In this document: piece after piece, positions 43,701 to 54,699 of the stretch
Layout: every line of letters begins with the position of its first letter
Numbering within the stretch: the first letter of the stretch is position 1
Assembly: GCA_029948255.1 (NCBI GenBank)
Contig: JALIZF010001719.1
Span: forward strand, 124,001-188,000
DNA: 64,000 bases
From: Telmatactis stephensoni
Taxonomy: Eukaryota > Cnidaria > Anthozoa > Actiniaria > Isophelliidae
Direction of reading: 5' to 3'
Notes under the pieces: generated by a model
Database searches by the model: none
The model's input: the letters and a program-made list of their open reading frames with translations, nothing else
Told to the model about the DNA's origin: nothing
Translations under genes and position numbers: made by a program

Positions 43701-44244
43701 TTTGACGATAAAGTCTGAGTGGCAAGATGTTCCCTTGGGCCCCTGTGTCAACTTTGGCTTTGAGTTTTGTTTGAAACTGCTTCCTTTGGGGTAGTTCCAC
43801 GTCGACTGCCACAAATATTGACTGCTTGGATGACGCATCCTCAGTTACTTGATTGATGTCTAAGTTAATGGACTGGAATGTCAGGGAGTCGAACTCGTCC
43901 TGGTCTTCATCGTGGCTTTCAACTTGGCTAACTTGTTTTTTCTGCCTGCAGACCTGTGCGAAGTGGTTCGGTTTGTTACAGTAATGGCAAAACTGCCCTT
44001 TTGCTGGGCATCTTTCTGATCTGTTATGGGCGCCTCCACAATAGTAGCATTTCTTGCTTTGGTATTCCTGTGGTCGTCTGTAGTTTTCCTGGGATCCCTG
44101 TGGTTTCGAGCTCTGCTGGGTTTGGGGTTCCTGTGTCCTCGGACGCCATCTTGGATTCTGTGGATTTTGACTGATGGAATTTCTTGTTTGCTGACGTACG
44201 ACGTGCATTTGTACAGGAATATCTTCTTGAATTCCGCTTGCCAT
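40730..44244 (-). pseudogene. Gypsy pol: knuckle, protease, RT, RNase H, integrase
   Basis: The long frame 44244-42265 has two zinc knuckles (CYYCGGAHNRSERC, CHYCNKPNHFAQVC), the aspartic protease site KVDTGAQGNILPL and RT with RICLDPKDLNRAI, MPFGLKMSQDVFQ and GIADDIVISG. RNase H begins FKWSSSHQASF..LQVDASLKGIGA and shifts frame near 42273. The frame 42179-41178 has KPGREMELADAFSRL, the integrase zinc site (HEPHQG..CITCQE) and the core with VGTDLF, SDNGPQYDGQ and NGFIESQVK, the D,D,E set. A shift near 41268 leads to the C-terminal part at 41269-40730, ending GRVIRPPVRYGFE. Each part is normal; the joins are broken. Confidence 0.9.
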
Positions 44245-44306
44245 CGTTTCCAGCTCTTTCCTTGAAGATTCGTGTGATTTAGCGATGCTGATGGCCTTTT
44301 GTAGAG

Positions 44307-44700
44307 TTAGTTTGGCGCCTTCGTCGAAAAGTTCTCTCTGATTTTCTCTACTCGTGTGCCAATGACGATCCTGTCGCGGAGCATTTCGTTTTCTTCCTTA
44401 AATTCGCAATCTTTGGCTAGCTTTTGAATGTCGGTAATAAATTCTTCTATTGGTTCGCCTGGTTTTTGGACTCGTTTGTGGAATTTGTATCTTGCAAATA
44501 CTGGGTTGGATTGGGAACTGACATGCTGTTCGAATCGATCATAATATGTCTGGAGTTTACCTTTATCTTCCTCTGTGATGTCTGACCATGTGTTGAAGAT
44601 GTCTCTGCCCTTTTGGCCTGCCCAAATTAGCAAATAGCTGCATTTCTCTGCTTCACTCCTTGATTTAAGCGGTCCAGTAAACATTAATCAGGCATGTTGC
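44307..44700 (-). pseudogene. Gypsy gag
   Basis: A capsid-like segment directly inside the 5' LTR, opening FTGPLKSRSEAEKCSYLLIW, with GRDIFNTWSDITEEDKGKL and PIEEFITDIQKLAKDCEF. A one-base change near 44330 puts the last stretch, about 25 residues before the zinc knuckle, into the frame of the downstream polyprotein. In related elements gag and pol are joined or shifted at a defined site, so a programmed shift is possible but unproven. Confidence 0.82.
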
Positions 44701-44808
44701 TTGAAACGGCGCCACTCTTCTCGGGTGTTTTCGCCATCCCAGCGCATTGTTGGGGTTTCAACTCCACTTAAAGCCATCTTGGGGAGTTCTCTCAGACTTC
44801 TGACACCA

Positions 44809-44956
44809 TGTTATGAGATATTGAGCAATATTATGGGTTCTTACTTATTTTTTATTCCTCGTAATTCTCTAATACAACGGCTTTCACATCTATTCGCCAC
44901 GTGTAGTTGTGAATGCAATGCGCATGCTCAATCACCTAAATATGCATATCATTACA
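44809..44956 (-). repeat. 5' LTR of the Gypsy element
   Basis: 148 bp. Directly inside, the minus strand reads TGGTGTCAGAAGTC (44795-44808), a typical tRNA primer binding site starting with TGG. Confidence 0.95.
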
Positions 44957-44962
44957 GATCTT

Positions 44963-45430
44963 CGAAGCTGAATTTAACGGGATCTTCGAAGCTGAATTTG
45001 GCGGGACTTTCTTGCTTTTCATTTGAAGCTTTAGTTTCATCAAATTTGCCTCTGAAACCTCAAGCTGGCTTCTTATTCTTTGTGTTTCTTCTCTTAAAAG
45101 AATCAATTTCTTTTGAAGCAGTGCAACTTCTGTTATTTTCGTTTGAGGATTTTCCTCCTGATCTGCTTGGTTACGGTCGCCTCCTCGAAGGTCATACGAA
45201 TCTACATACTCGATCAGTTTTCGAAATTCTGGTGAATTTTAAAGAAATTGAGGGTTATTGTTCTGTCCCTTCGCACCCGTTCTTGTTCTAAGCAATCCCC
45301 CTAGAATTCCAAACACCATTCCCACAACAACTTCGTCTTGAGTTCTGCTTCCAAAGACCTTTGAATTACATGGCGCGCCATCCCCTAGTTGAAGCGATTT
45401 AAACGATACACGCTTGATCTTGTCATCCAA
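44963..45430 (-). other. Unassigned coding-like fragments
   Basis: At 45238-44963 one frame reads as a coiled coil (EVALLQKKLILLREETQRIR, SQLEVSEANLMKLKLQMKS) ending in a short duplicated segment (two copies of GATCTTCGAAGCTGAATTT, 44957-44975 and 44983-45001). At 45430-45239 another frame has FGSRTQDEVVVGMVFGILGG. They may be exons of one disrupted gene. Not recognised. Confidence 0.4.
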
Positions 45431-45789
45431 TGATCCAGCCAGCGAAGATTGAAAAAACTTGCCTCAGTGACAACCACATATCTGTCTGTCATGTTATTGT
45501 TACCAATATGCAGGGCATAAAGAGGGGGGTGTATGGAGGGGATGTATTTGGCAGTGTGTTGTTTAAGCACTGTTTTTCTAAGGCAGTAGATTAAATTAGA
45601 TCCAAAAAATGTATTTACATAGTTCTTGCCTTTTCTAAAATAGAGCTTTCGTGTTTGAACTGGGCCATGTGAGCACTTGTTGAATAACGAGGCTAATTTG
45701 CATACGGTCGGAGGCTAATTTGCATACGGTGTCATGGCGGAGTGATTTTACTCTGCTCCGTAAAATTAGTTTAAATTTACCACTAAACA

Positions 45790-46607
45790 ATGTCACATAA
45801 AGAAAAGCTTCAGGAGGTTTTCAACTCAGGACTTCTCCCCTTGATACGGAGAGAAATTAGGCTAGAATTGAAAGTTGAAGTCGACAAAATCAACAATTCT
45901 ATCAAAGACCTCACGAAACGCTTCGATGCCATTGAGGCATCTCAACAGCATCTAAGTGATAAGTACGATGAAGTTCTTCAATCCATCCAATGTAAAAAAA
46001 ACAGATTGCAGGCTTCCTAAACAGCATTGCAGAGTTCCAAGAAGAGGTCGACAAATTGAAGAACTCAATTTATGAGGCTGAGATTACCATCGACGAACTC
46101 CAACAGTATTCACGATGTGACTGCCTGGAAATATCTGGCATTCCTGTACTACCAAATGATGATCCCTATCAGCTCATCGACGAAGTAGCTACATTAATCG
46201 GCGTTGATATACAACCCGGCGATTTGTCGGTAGCCCATCGTTTACCTGATTCTAAACATAACAAGGATCGCCTTATCGTAAAATTTACACGAAGACAGCA
46301 GCGAGACCAAGTTTACCAACGCTGTAAGAAGCTCGTTGGGAAAACCACTAAGAATCTCCCTTCAGTAGATGATGAGATAGGTAAATCTATCCATAAGGCA
46401 AACAAGGTGTTCATCAATGAATCCTTGACGGCTTACAGATCTGGTTTATTTGGGCGCATAAACAAATGGAGACCCGCTCACAAGTACAAATTCATCTGGA
46501 TGCATTATGGCAAAATCTTCATCAAAGCAAATGAAAACTCAAGATCCTTTTCGTGTAAAACACATGAAGAATTTGATGCATATCTGGAAAGTCTCTCACA
46601 ATATTAG
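45790..46607 (+). pseudogene. LINE ORF1 protein
   Basis: The N-terminal part from the ATG at 45790 is helical (KINNSIKDLTKRFDAIEASQ) and stops at 46018 because of a shift at a run of eight A. The frame continues at 46020-46607 with VDKLKNSIYEAEITIDELQ, RCDCLEISGIPVL, LSVAHRLP and RLIVKFTRRQQRDQVY, which look like the RRM-like and C-terminal RNA-binding parts of L1/CR1 ORF1 proteins. Confidence 0.78.
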
Positions 46608-46660
46608 ACTGGTATTTGATTTGTCTGTAAGGTAATATTTAATTTTATATTATTATCTTC

Positions 46661-49597
46661 ATGAGATTGTATAATGAATGGACGCCTCCATTCAATGATT
46701 TAAATGACAATGAACTCTGCTTATTGCTAGGTTATGACTCTATACATAATCTAATCAATCCTGATATCGACTTATTTAATATCCTCCCAAATCCAGACAA
46801 AACGGATGAATCTGATTCAGACCTAATGCTTATTGCTCCGAAATCTGATTATTATTCCATAGCAAAAATTAACAGTAGTCTTGATAATACTTGTTCCAAT
46901 TCTCTTTTCTTCTTGCATTGCAATATAAGGAGTCTGCCAGCAAACGTCGATCTTCTTCATGATCTCCTATATAGCTTTCATACAATGCCTGATGTAATAG
47001 CTATTACTGAAACTAAGCTTAATTTAAATTCAGTTGCAAACACTGAATTACTCAATTATAATTTTTATCATGTAGATTCTTTGACAAATGCTGGAGGGGC
47101 TGCTATTTACATTTCCAACAAACTAGATGCTTTCCCAAGGCCAGATATTCACTTGAATACCGAAAGGGTTGAGTCTTGTTGGGTTGAAATTGCAACAGGA
47201 CAGGGTAAACCCAACATCGTAGTTGGATCTGTATATAGGCACCCATCTCATGATCTTGAAAGCTTCACATCAGAGTAAAAATTACTACTTCAAAAGCTGA
47301 ATAATGCCAAATATCAAGTCTATTTACTAGGTGATTTTAACATTGACTTTCTTAAGTTTAATACACACTCACATACTGAAGACTTTCTCGATATGCTATA
47401 TAGCAACAACTTTCTTCCTATTATTACTAAGCCTACAAGGTTAACTAATTGTACTTCGACCCTAATTGACCATATATATACAAATACCCCAATCGAAAAT
47501 ATAACTCCTGGTATTGCAACTGTGGATATATCGGATCATCTGCCAATATTTTGCATCATTGAAACTCAGGTGAAAAAATGCAAGATCAAGAGATTTTATA
47601 GAGATTATTCAAAATTTAAAATGACTGATTATTTGAGTGATATCGAGACAATTAAATGGGAGTCAATTCTAAAATCAGATGACCTCCATACTAAAGCATC
47701 CAAATTTGTGGACGTCCTCAAGGAGGTAGTAAATAAGCATGCACCCATAAAACAAGTGCCTAGGAGTAAGCTCAAACAAAAAATTTTCAAGCCATGGATA
47801 ACTACTGGACTTTTAAAATTGATAAGAGTCAAGCAAAAAATGTATCGCACACATTTCTTAACCAACGACTCAACAAAAAAAGATCTTTACAAGAAATATA
47901 CAAACACTCTCAATAGGTTAAAGCAGCAATGTAAAACATCTTATTATAGATCACAATTTGAATTCTACAAAACCAATCTTAAAAAAAACATGGACCCTCA
48001 TAGGTTCCCTTATTAATAGAAAGGCAAAAGGCCAAACTACCACGCCTAGGCTTATTCGGAACAATACTACCTTTACTGAGAAGCAGGACATAGTCAACCA
48101 ATTCAACGATTTTTTTGTTAAAGTAGGTCCCAACTTAGCTTCGACCATAAGCCATACTAACATTTCTCCCTCTACATTGTTCCCAGCAAATATAGCATCC
48201 AATTTTGAATTAAACGTTACTAGCTGCAACAAAGTTGCCAATATCCTCTCAAGCCTCGACAACAATAAGGCCTCACTCGACATCCCAAACAAACTCATTA
48301 ACATTGCCAGCGAACCTCTCTCGGTTCCCTTAACATGCATCATTAATGAATCTATTTTGAAAGGAACTGTTCCTGATGTCCTTAAAATCTCTAAGGTAAC
48401 TCCTATCTATAAAAGTGGGACGACAACCGACCCTGGGAATTACAGACCAATAGCTATACTTTCACCCTTTGCCAAAGTGCTTGAAAGGCTTGTCTTTAAT
48501 CAACTTACGGCATTTCTGGATGAAAATCATATTCTCTTTAAACATCAATTTGGGTTTAGAAAAGATCACTCCACAGAACAAGCTATTCTCGAGCTGACTG
48601 ATCAACTTAAATCCAACATTGACAATAAAAAGATTACTTGTGGTATCTTCCTCGATTTGTCAAAAGCATTTGACACAGTAAATCATCAAATCCTTCTCGA
48701 TAAATTATACTCGTATGGTATTCAGGGATCCTCACTTCAATGGTTTAGTAGTTACTTAACAAACAGGTGTCAGTATGTTGAAATCGACAATGTAAAATCT
48801 GATCTTCTAAATATTGAGTGTGGAGTACCACAAGGATCGACGCTTGGGCCGTTACTTTTTCTCCTTTATGTGAATGATATGCCTAATTGTTCCAAGAAAG
48901 TAGATTTTCGGATGTTTGCAGATGATACTACCATCTTTTTCTCCAGTGATTCTCCCGATGAACTTGAAGGTACGATGATATCTGAACATCAACACCTCCT
49001 AGACTATTGTGTTGTCAATAAGCTTTCTGTTAATATAAAGAAAACTCACTATATGATAATTACATCCCCTAGGATTAAGACCCAAATTAACATACCCAAT
49101 ATTGAAAAAAAGACTATGTCAAATACTTAGACATATACATCGACAAGAATCTTAATTGGGCACCTCAAATACGACATATTAATTGCAAAATCTCAAAAAA
49201 TCTAGGCATCCTTTATAAACTTCGGCATCTTTTGAATTTAAAAACGTTGAAACAAGTTTACTATTCCTTAATATACCCATATTTACAATACGGAATTATG
49301 AGCTGGGGCAATGCTTATAAAACCACATTAACTAAAATCAAATCAACACAAAATAAATGTTTGCGATGTATTTTCTTTGCTCACAGCAGGGAAAATGCCA
49401 TTCCTTATTACAACCTCCTGGAATTGCTAACACTGGAAAACATTTATAAATTTAAAGTTTCTACGTTTGCCTATAAAATCTCAAGTGATCAGGTCAGCAC
49501 TCCTGAGGTATTTAGTAACTATGTAAAAAAGCGTCTGATGTCCACTCTTACAACACCAGATTTTCCAAAAACGGCAACTTTTTTAGGCCAAAAATAA
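46661..49597 (+). pseudogene. LINE ORF2: endonuclease and reverse transcriptase
   Basis: The endonuclease part begins at 46661, with LFFLHCNIRSL, DVIAITETKL and GSVYRHP. An in-frame TAA at 47276-47278 interrupts it before YLLGDFNIDF and DISDHLPIF. A shift at an A-run near 47985 leads to the RT (47958-49130) with YRPIAILSPFAKVLER, FLDLSKAFDTVNH, GVPQGSTLGPLLF and RMFADDTTIFF. A second A-run near 49105 shifts into the C-terminal part at 49130-49597 (YYSLIYPYLQYGIMSWGN). All catalytic motifs are present; only the frame is broken. Confidence 0.88.
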
Positions 49598-50036
49598 GAA
49601 CAAATTATGGTGCTCAAACATTCAAATTTTCTCTCAGTCATCTGGGAACAAATTCCCGTTGAAATAAAAAAGCTAAGCTACTTACAGTTCAAAAAACACT
49701 ATAAGTTGTTTCTAATTAAATCACAAAGGTTATAGATATATTTAATTCCTTTTTTTTCTTCTTTATTTTCTTCTGTTATTCTTTAGTTTATAAGATAAAC
49801 ATCATCATAAATTTCGAGTAAATAATCTGCCATGTCACCGTTCACACCAACTCTATTAAAATCAACAAGTGGCGGTAGCCAGCCCGAAAGTCTTGCTCCT
49901 CTGGCTACCGCACACTTCCAAAATTTATACTTTTTTAACATATCCTAACTGTCTATTTTTTTATTGTTAATATATTTATATAAGAGAAACATGTAAAAAA
50001 AATTAAAAGAAGTGTAAATAAAAAAACCTTGAACCT
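49598..50036. other. LINE 3' untranslated region
   Basis: AT-rich, no gene. It ends in an A-rich stretch at the junction with the Kolobok-like exon. Confidence 0.6.
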
Positions 50037-52922
50037 TATTGGGTAGGTCAGAATGCTGGGTTAAGATGTGGTATAGGAAAGCATGAAATTTGGCCAACTT
50101 AACATCACCCAACATCTCTTGTGTTGGTGTCACTGACCAGTAAAAGTGATGGATACAGGATTTTGTCCATCGGCCAACTAACTCACAACCACTTTCTTTG
50201 CTTATTTTAGTGAGGGATTTACGTATTTCTATGGAAAAAATCAAACAATCTTAATATAATAACCCATGTCATATTTAGGGACTGGTTATTATTTATGAAA
50301 GGGAGAATAGGCCAGGACCTTAACCCACCCCATATCATTATATATTTAAATAATGATGCACCCCCTGTCATTTGAAAAAATCAAACTGCCTCCTCCCTAT
50401 GATTTCTCCCTACTCATAAATAATGATTGGTCCCTTAATCAGATTTAATAATAATTAAATACATTATTTTATATTTATATTTTGAGAACTTACATTTACC
50501 AATATGCCAGAGATCATAAAAGTGATTAATGGCTTCCCAAGAGTTTTACACTGTGCAGGGAGTCCCTCCTTCATCCTTTGCATATTGAGGTGTATCTGTC
50601 TGAGATGAATGACTTTTTGATCACGCCAGTATCAAGTAGGTAAGCAAATGACCTCTTGTGACCCAAAAGCTCCATAGCAGAGCTACTCCCTGCCTCATTG
50701 GCCTAAAACAAAAAAATAGTTATTCAGAAGAAAATAGAAGTTTATAAAATCAACTGGTGGAATGGTTAGTACTTTATTTTGACTGATTTATTTTTTCCAT
50801 TCTTGTTCAGTGGTTGATTGCTTCCACTCATTTAGCGCTATGCCTCTAATTATTTCTTGTTCTGTGATATATTTCACTTTCAGATTAGTAGCTGTATCAA
50901 CGATTAATGAATCACTGCATCGATCAAATAGATGTAAATTTTTCTTTCATATATAGTGAATTTGCATTTACCTGAACAAGAGAAATATATATTATTTGTC
51001 CAGTGTTCCAGCAAAGTATAGAGTATGTACCATATTTTGCTGAATGACCCATTGAATCATGCCTGGCATCACCTGCTAATATCACTTCTTGGTCACGCAA
51101 AGCTTCAACTATGCTTGACTGGTAAGTCTGCCAGAACTTCCATATTGATGGTATCAGGAGATGTTTTTGATGATAATAGTATGAGGCTTCATAATACACC
51201 AGCAAGTTGATATGCTTGAAAACTAGCAGAATTTTTTTTGCTGAGGCACCTGCACTTAGTATCCCAAAATACAACAGTAAATTCCCAGCAGCAAATTTTC
51301 CCAGCATCATGGGTTGACTTTTCCAATTGCATTTGGAACAAAGAGCCTCAATTGATACCATAGTTCCATTTTGGTGAAGAGATAAGGTGGGTGAAGGTGC
51401 CAGGCAGAGATAACAAAACTGGAATAACTGCAGAAGTTTGGAAATGAACACAATTCCCTTTGGATCGTCTCTTAGGTTCTTTCCTTTCATATCCAACCTT
51501 TGATTTAAAAAAATGTGAAGCACAAATGGTGAATTGGACAAGTCACTGTGAAACTTACTTTCAGTATCCCAAATGGTCAAAGGGTTTACAGAAGGGGGCA
51601 TTTAGAACCACCTTACCATCTAGAAATTCCCTCCTTGATTCATATCCATTGTTATGTATAAATATATAATGAATGTTATATGCAACTACCTTGTATTTAC
51701 ATTGTCAGTTTCAAGATCATCATTTTCCATGGCTGCTGGTACACACTCAGGTTCACTGTCAGTCCACACAGGATCTTCAAAAGGTTCTGACTCCCCTTCC
51801 ATTTCAACGTCTGAATCAAATTCATCTGAATCACCCTCAAAATCAACACTACCCTCTGTCTGTTCCATTAGTTCTGTGTCAACCTCTGTTTGAGTACCTA
51901 AAGGCATTCACGTATTATGATAAGATTTGAGAGTCGTTTTGGTCAATTTTTTTTATAAGAAACATCACTTACATACTGTGCTCTTTGGTGTACATGTCAC
52001 CTTGTATAGGTCGAATGTTTGCTGATGTGAAGTTTCAAGATGATTTTTCATTCGCTTTACTTTAGTTCGTAGATTATTTATTTCCTTCTTTAGCTTCTTG
52101 ATCGTTTCTTTTTGTGCGGGACAGTCCAAACAAGCACTCTATTATAATAAAATAGTGAAATATAAGTTACGACAAACACGAGAATGACAATGGTGAATGA
52201 CTTATTAGGTGATTTATTTAGATTTATTTGATATACTATTTTATAATAACATATATTATATATGAAGCCTCACTTCACTGGAAGACGTTTCAGGTGACAC
52301 AAGATTTGTGTTGAAGACCTCATTCTCTAGGTACGCTTCTCCCTGACCGTATCTTATCTCCTCTGCGTCATTCGCAGTGTTCTGTTCAAGGTCGATCGAT
52401 TCCTCGTGGATCATTAATAGTGTTTGCTCGCTGGTTTTTGAAGCGCTGCTTAGATTTTCATCCACATCTCTCTGGCTCGCATTATCTTCCAGGCATTCAT
52501 CTTGTGTGGTAGTCTCATGTTCTAGAAAAATCTCTTTCATGGCCTAACATCGAAAAAACCGTAGATTTAAAAATTATTGCAAAAGCACATTACACAGTAC
52601 TATTTTGACTAGCGTACCTTCCGGTGATTTCTGACATTCACATGGACGTTATCCTGGTCATCCTGCGCTTTCCAAATCGTCGGGACAGAACCACGGACAA
52701 GATTTCGTTCAGATCCTTCAATGTGGACTTGTCTTGTAAAGCACAAACGTTCAAAGTGTGCAGAGCAGACATCAAATCGTCCGGGACCTGGATTGAAATT
52801 ACATTGATGTTGCACCATTTCACACGAAGAATTTTGCTGATGGGTGACTTGTGAATCGATATTCCCTTTTTCAGATTTGACAACTTGCTGCATCCTTGTA
52901 CAACACAATGATCAGATGTCAT
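50037..52922 (-). pseudogene. Kolobok-like THAP transposase, N-terminal and catalytic exons
   Basis: Exon 1 (52922-52625): THAP finger CVVQGCSKLSNLKKG, then after a frame change near 52800 FDVCSAHFE and RGSVPTIWK. Acidic exons lie at 52540-52270 and 51907-51690; an exon at 52140-51976 is a coiled coil (KETIKKLKKEINNLRTKVKR). The main exon 51601-50974 has CNWKSQPMMLGKFAAGNLLL and the first catalytic block VILAGDARHDSMGHSAKYG. Exon 50703-50491 has SSAMELLGHKRS, FISDRYTSI and HFYDLWHIGK. Exon 50236-50037 has GCELVGRWTKSCIHHFYWSV. The GDxRxDSxGHSAKYG and SDR pair with a THAP domain fit Kolobok-type enzymes as I recall them. A LINE cuts the gene at 50036. Confidence 0.75.
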
Positions 52923-53290
52923 TTTGTCAAAATATAATAATCGATTTTTACATTCTCATTCAAGGAAAAAGTCTCACTCATTGTTTTGTTATGCTACTTC
53001 ACAACTTGTAAATAAAAACGTACATTATTATTACAGTATTTTGTAGCTTATTTTGCTCTATTCATTAATTTTGTTTCCTTTAGTTGAGTATCTTTCTGAC
53101 TAGCTACTAGCTTTCTAATTAGTACACTTTGTTTCACGGATTTATGAAAACCACTCCAAAAATAGTATTTGTTTTAGTGTTTGTAGTTTGTATAAATTTT
53201 ACTATATAAATTACATTTTCCCAATTAACTGATATCCGTATACATGTCATTTTATTGTTTGTCAAAACTTATACAAGTGATGGGTTTTAT
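52923..53290. other. Spacer between Kolobok-like and Harbinger genes
   Basis: AT-rich and non-coding; it probably contains the right end of the Kolobok-like unit and the left end of the Harbinger element, but no inverted termini were matched. Confidence 0.4.
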
Positions 53291-53996
53291 AGTATTTTTA
53301 GGTGGGATGAGTCAAAAGACAAGATACTTATAAGAGAAGTGTGACTGCAGCAACCATTCCTTGAAAGAATTGGCTCCAAAGAAGCTGGTTTAAAGTGGAC
53401 AGAGATTGCTAATTCTCTTAATGCACATCCACTCTTCAAAGAATGTTCTAGTCTTGATGAGAATAGAAGATAATTCATCAGGTTCAAGCCCACCAGATCT
53501 TACTGAAGTTGAAAAAGCTTTAGAGGAGATTCAAAACATATTAGTTACAAGCACACAAAATAAACCTCAAGAGGTCCAAGTCAATGAAAGATCAAAAGCA
53601 ATGCAGATGAGGGATAAAGCCATGAAAACCTGGAGTAAGCAGACTGATGAAGATAACAGTGACTCAGAAGGGTCAAGTGATTCTGTGGTTGACAAGTCAA
53701 GATCTAGTAGAAAAAGGAGGAGAGGAAGTGATGCACTTGATTATTTACAAACAAGGCAGTCATCTGATCAGGAAATAAAGAGGGAAGAAATAGAGATTAA
53801 GAAACAACAAGTAGCAGTGGAGGAAAAGAAAATAGAACTTGAGTTGAAGAAACAAGAACAAGATTGCAGGCAATTCTGATTGAACAACAAAGACAAGCTG
53901 CTTATTAAACCAACAACAACAGCAGCAGCAGCTGAATCAGCAGATGCAAATGCAATCCCAAATGCTTTCTTTGGTTGGCAAGGTTTACAAAATGTA
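53290..53996 (+). pseudogene. Harbinger Myb/SANT-like DNA-binding protein
   Basis: From about 53301 the frame reads WDESKDKILIREV, then after a TGA at 53342 RIGSKEAGLKWTEIANSLNA, a Myb/SANT-like motif. The next frame (53406-53879) holds a Ser/Asp-rich linker, KSRSSRKRRRGSDALDYL, and a Glu/Lys coiled end (VEEKKIELELKKQEQD). A CAG-rich stretch (about 53915-53935) would code Gln in a third frame ending near 53993. PIF/Harbinger elements encode such a Myb-like partner that carries the nuclease to DNA. Several frame breaks. Confidence 0.72.
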
Positions 53997-54047
53997 AGAG
54001 TCTGTATAAAACTCATTTGTTATATTTGTTCGCCAACACATTACTTA

Positions 54048-54345
54048 GTATACACCTATTTCAAAAAAGGTTGCCAGACAAGGTCTCAAGCCTACACGAC
54101 TCACCTAAAAGGTAGTATGGGTAGAAATTACTAAAATCCAAAAGACCACAAGAATTTCGAGACAACTGTTCTGAACAAGCTTGCCTCAAGCTTATTCACG
54201 AAAGAACTTAATTTATTAATGTTTAAAATCAAGACCAAAGCAGAAAAGTTTTACATCTACCCATACTCCTTTTGGGTCTAGTCACATACCTGCACATACA
54301 CTTGAGGCCTCGTGTACAACAACCTTTTTTGAAATAGGTGTATAC
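54048..54345. mobile_element. MITE with GTATACACC ends
   Basis: GTATACACCTATTTCAAAAA from 54048 and its complement ending at 54345 match over about 27 bases, with weaker pairing further in. TA flanks both sides (54046-54047 and 54346-54347). It lies between the two Harbinger genes. Confidence 0.8.
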
Positions 54346-54699
54346 TATAAGTAAAGTTGATATCTCGACTACCAGATTGTTTCTTGTTATATCCAATTGT
54401 TGATCATTTTTCCTTCTGTTGTTGAACAATGTACTACTTAAAAGTTTGCATGCACCACAAGTACATCAATAAACCAAGTTAGTTTCATGATCACTCAAGC
54501 GAACTTGGGAAAGGTCTATTGACAATGTTATTTCTTTTTTTTTTTAACTTTTGCTTGAATTTAAATGATTACAAACTTGTAGGCTGTATTTTGTATTCCA
54601 GCATAGTAAGTATACTATGCTGTAAATCTCACTACCAAACATTTATAATTATGTGAAGCTTTCGAACAAAATGTTACTGGTTATTATATCTGTCCAGAT

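Larger units (their letters stand above)
40494..44956 (-). mobile_element. Gypsy (Ty3-type) LTR retrotransposon
   Basis: A full-length minus-strand element of 4.46 kb: 148-bp LTRs at both ends that match at every base by eye, primer site, gag, protease, RT, RNase H, integrase and polypurine tract in standard order. Flanks do not show a matching 4-6 bp duplication (TTGCAT left, GATCTT right), which suggests recombination or rearrangement. At least three one-base frame changes interrupt the coding sequence despite the young LTRs. Confidence 0.93.
45680..50036 (+). mobile_element. LINE with ORF1 and ORF2, Jockey/CR1 type
   Basis: A plus-strand non-LTR element. Its 5' region has a 19-base tandem repeat (GAGGCTAATTTGCATACGGT at about 45691 and 45711). 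ORF1 and ORF2 follow. The 3' end lies near 50036 after GTAAATAAAAAAACC, where sequence of the Kolobok-like gene begins at once, so the LINE was inserted into that gene. The 5' border is approximate. Confidence 0.85.

Noticed and set aside
45790..49597. Two unrelated genes
   Set aside because: Order, strand and motifs are those of ORF1 and ORF2 of one LINE.
52923..53290. Right terminus of the Kolobok-like element
   Set aside because: No sequence here matches the complement of the region left of 37252, and no TTAA pair could be assigned.
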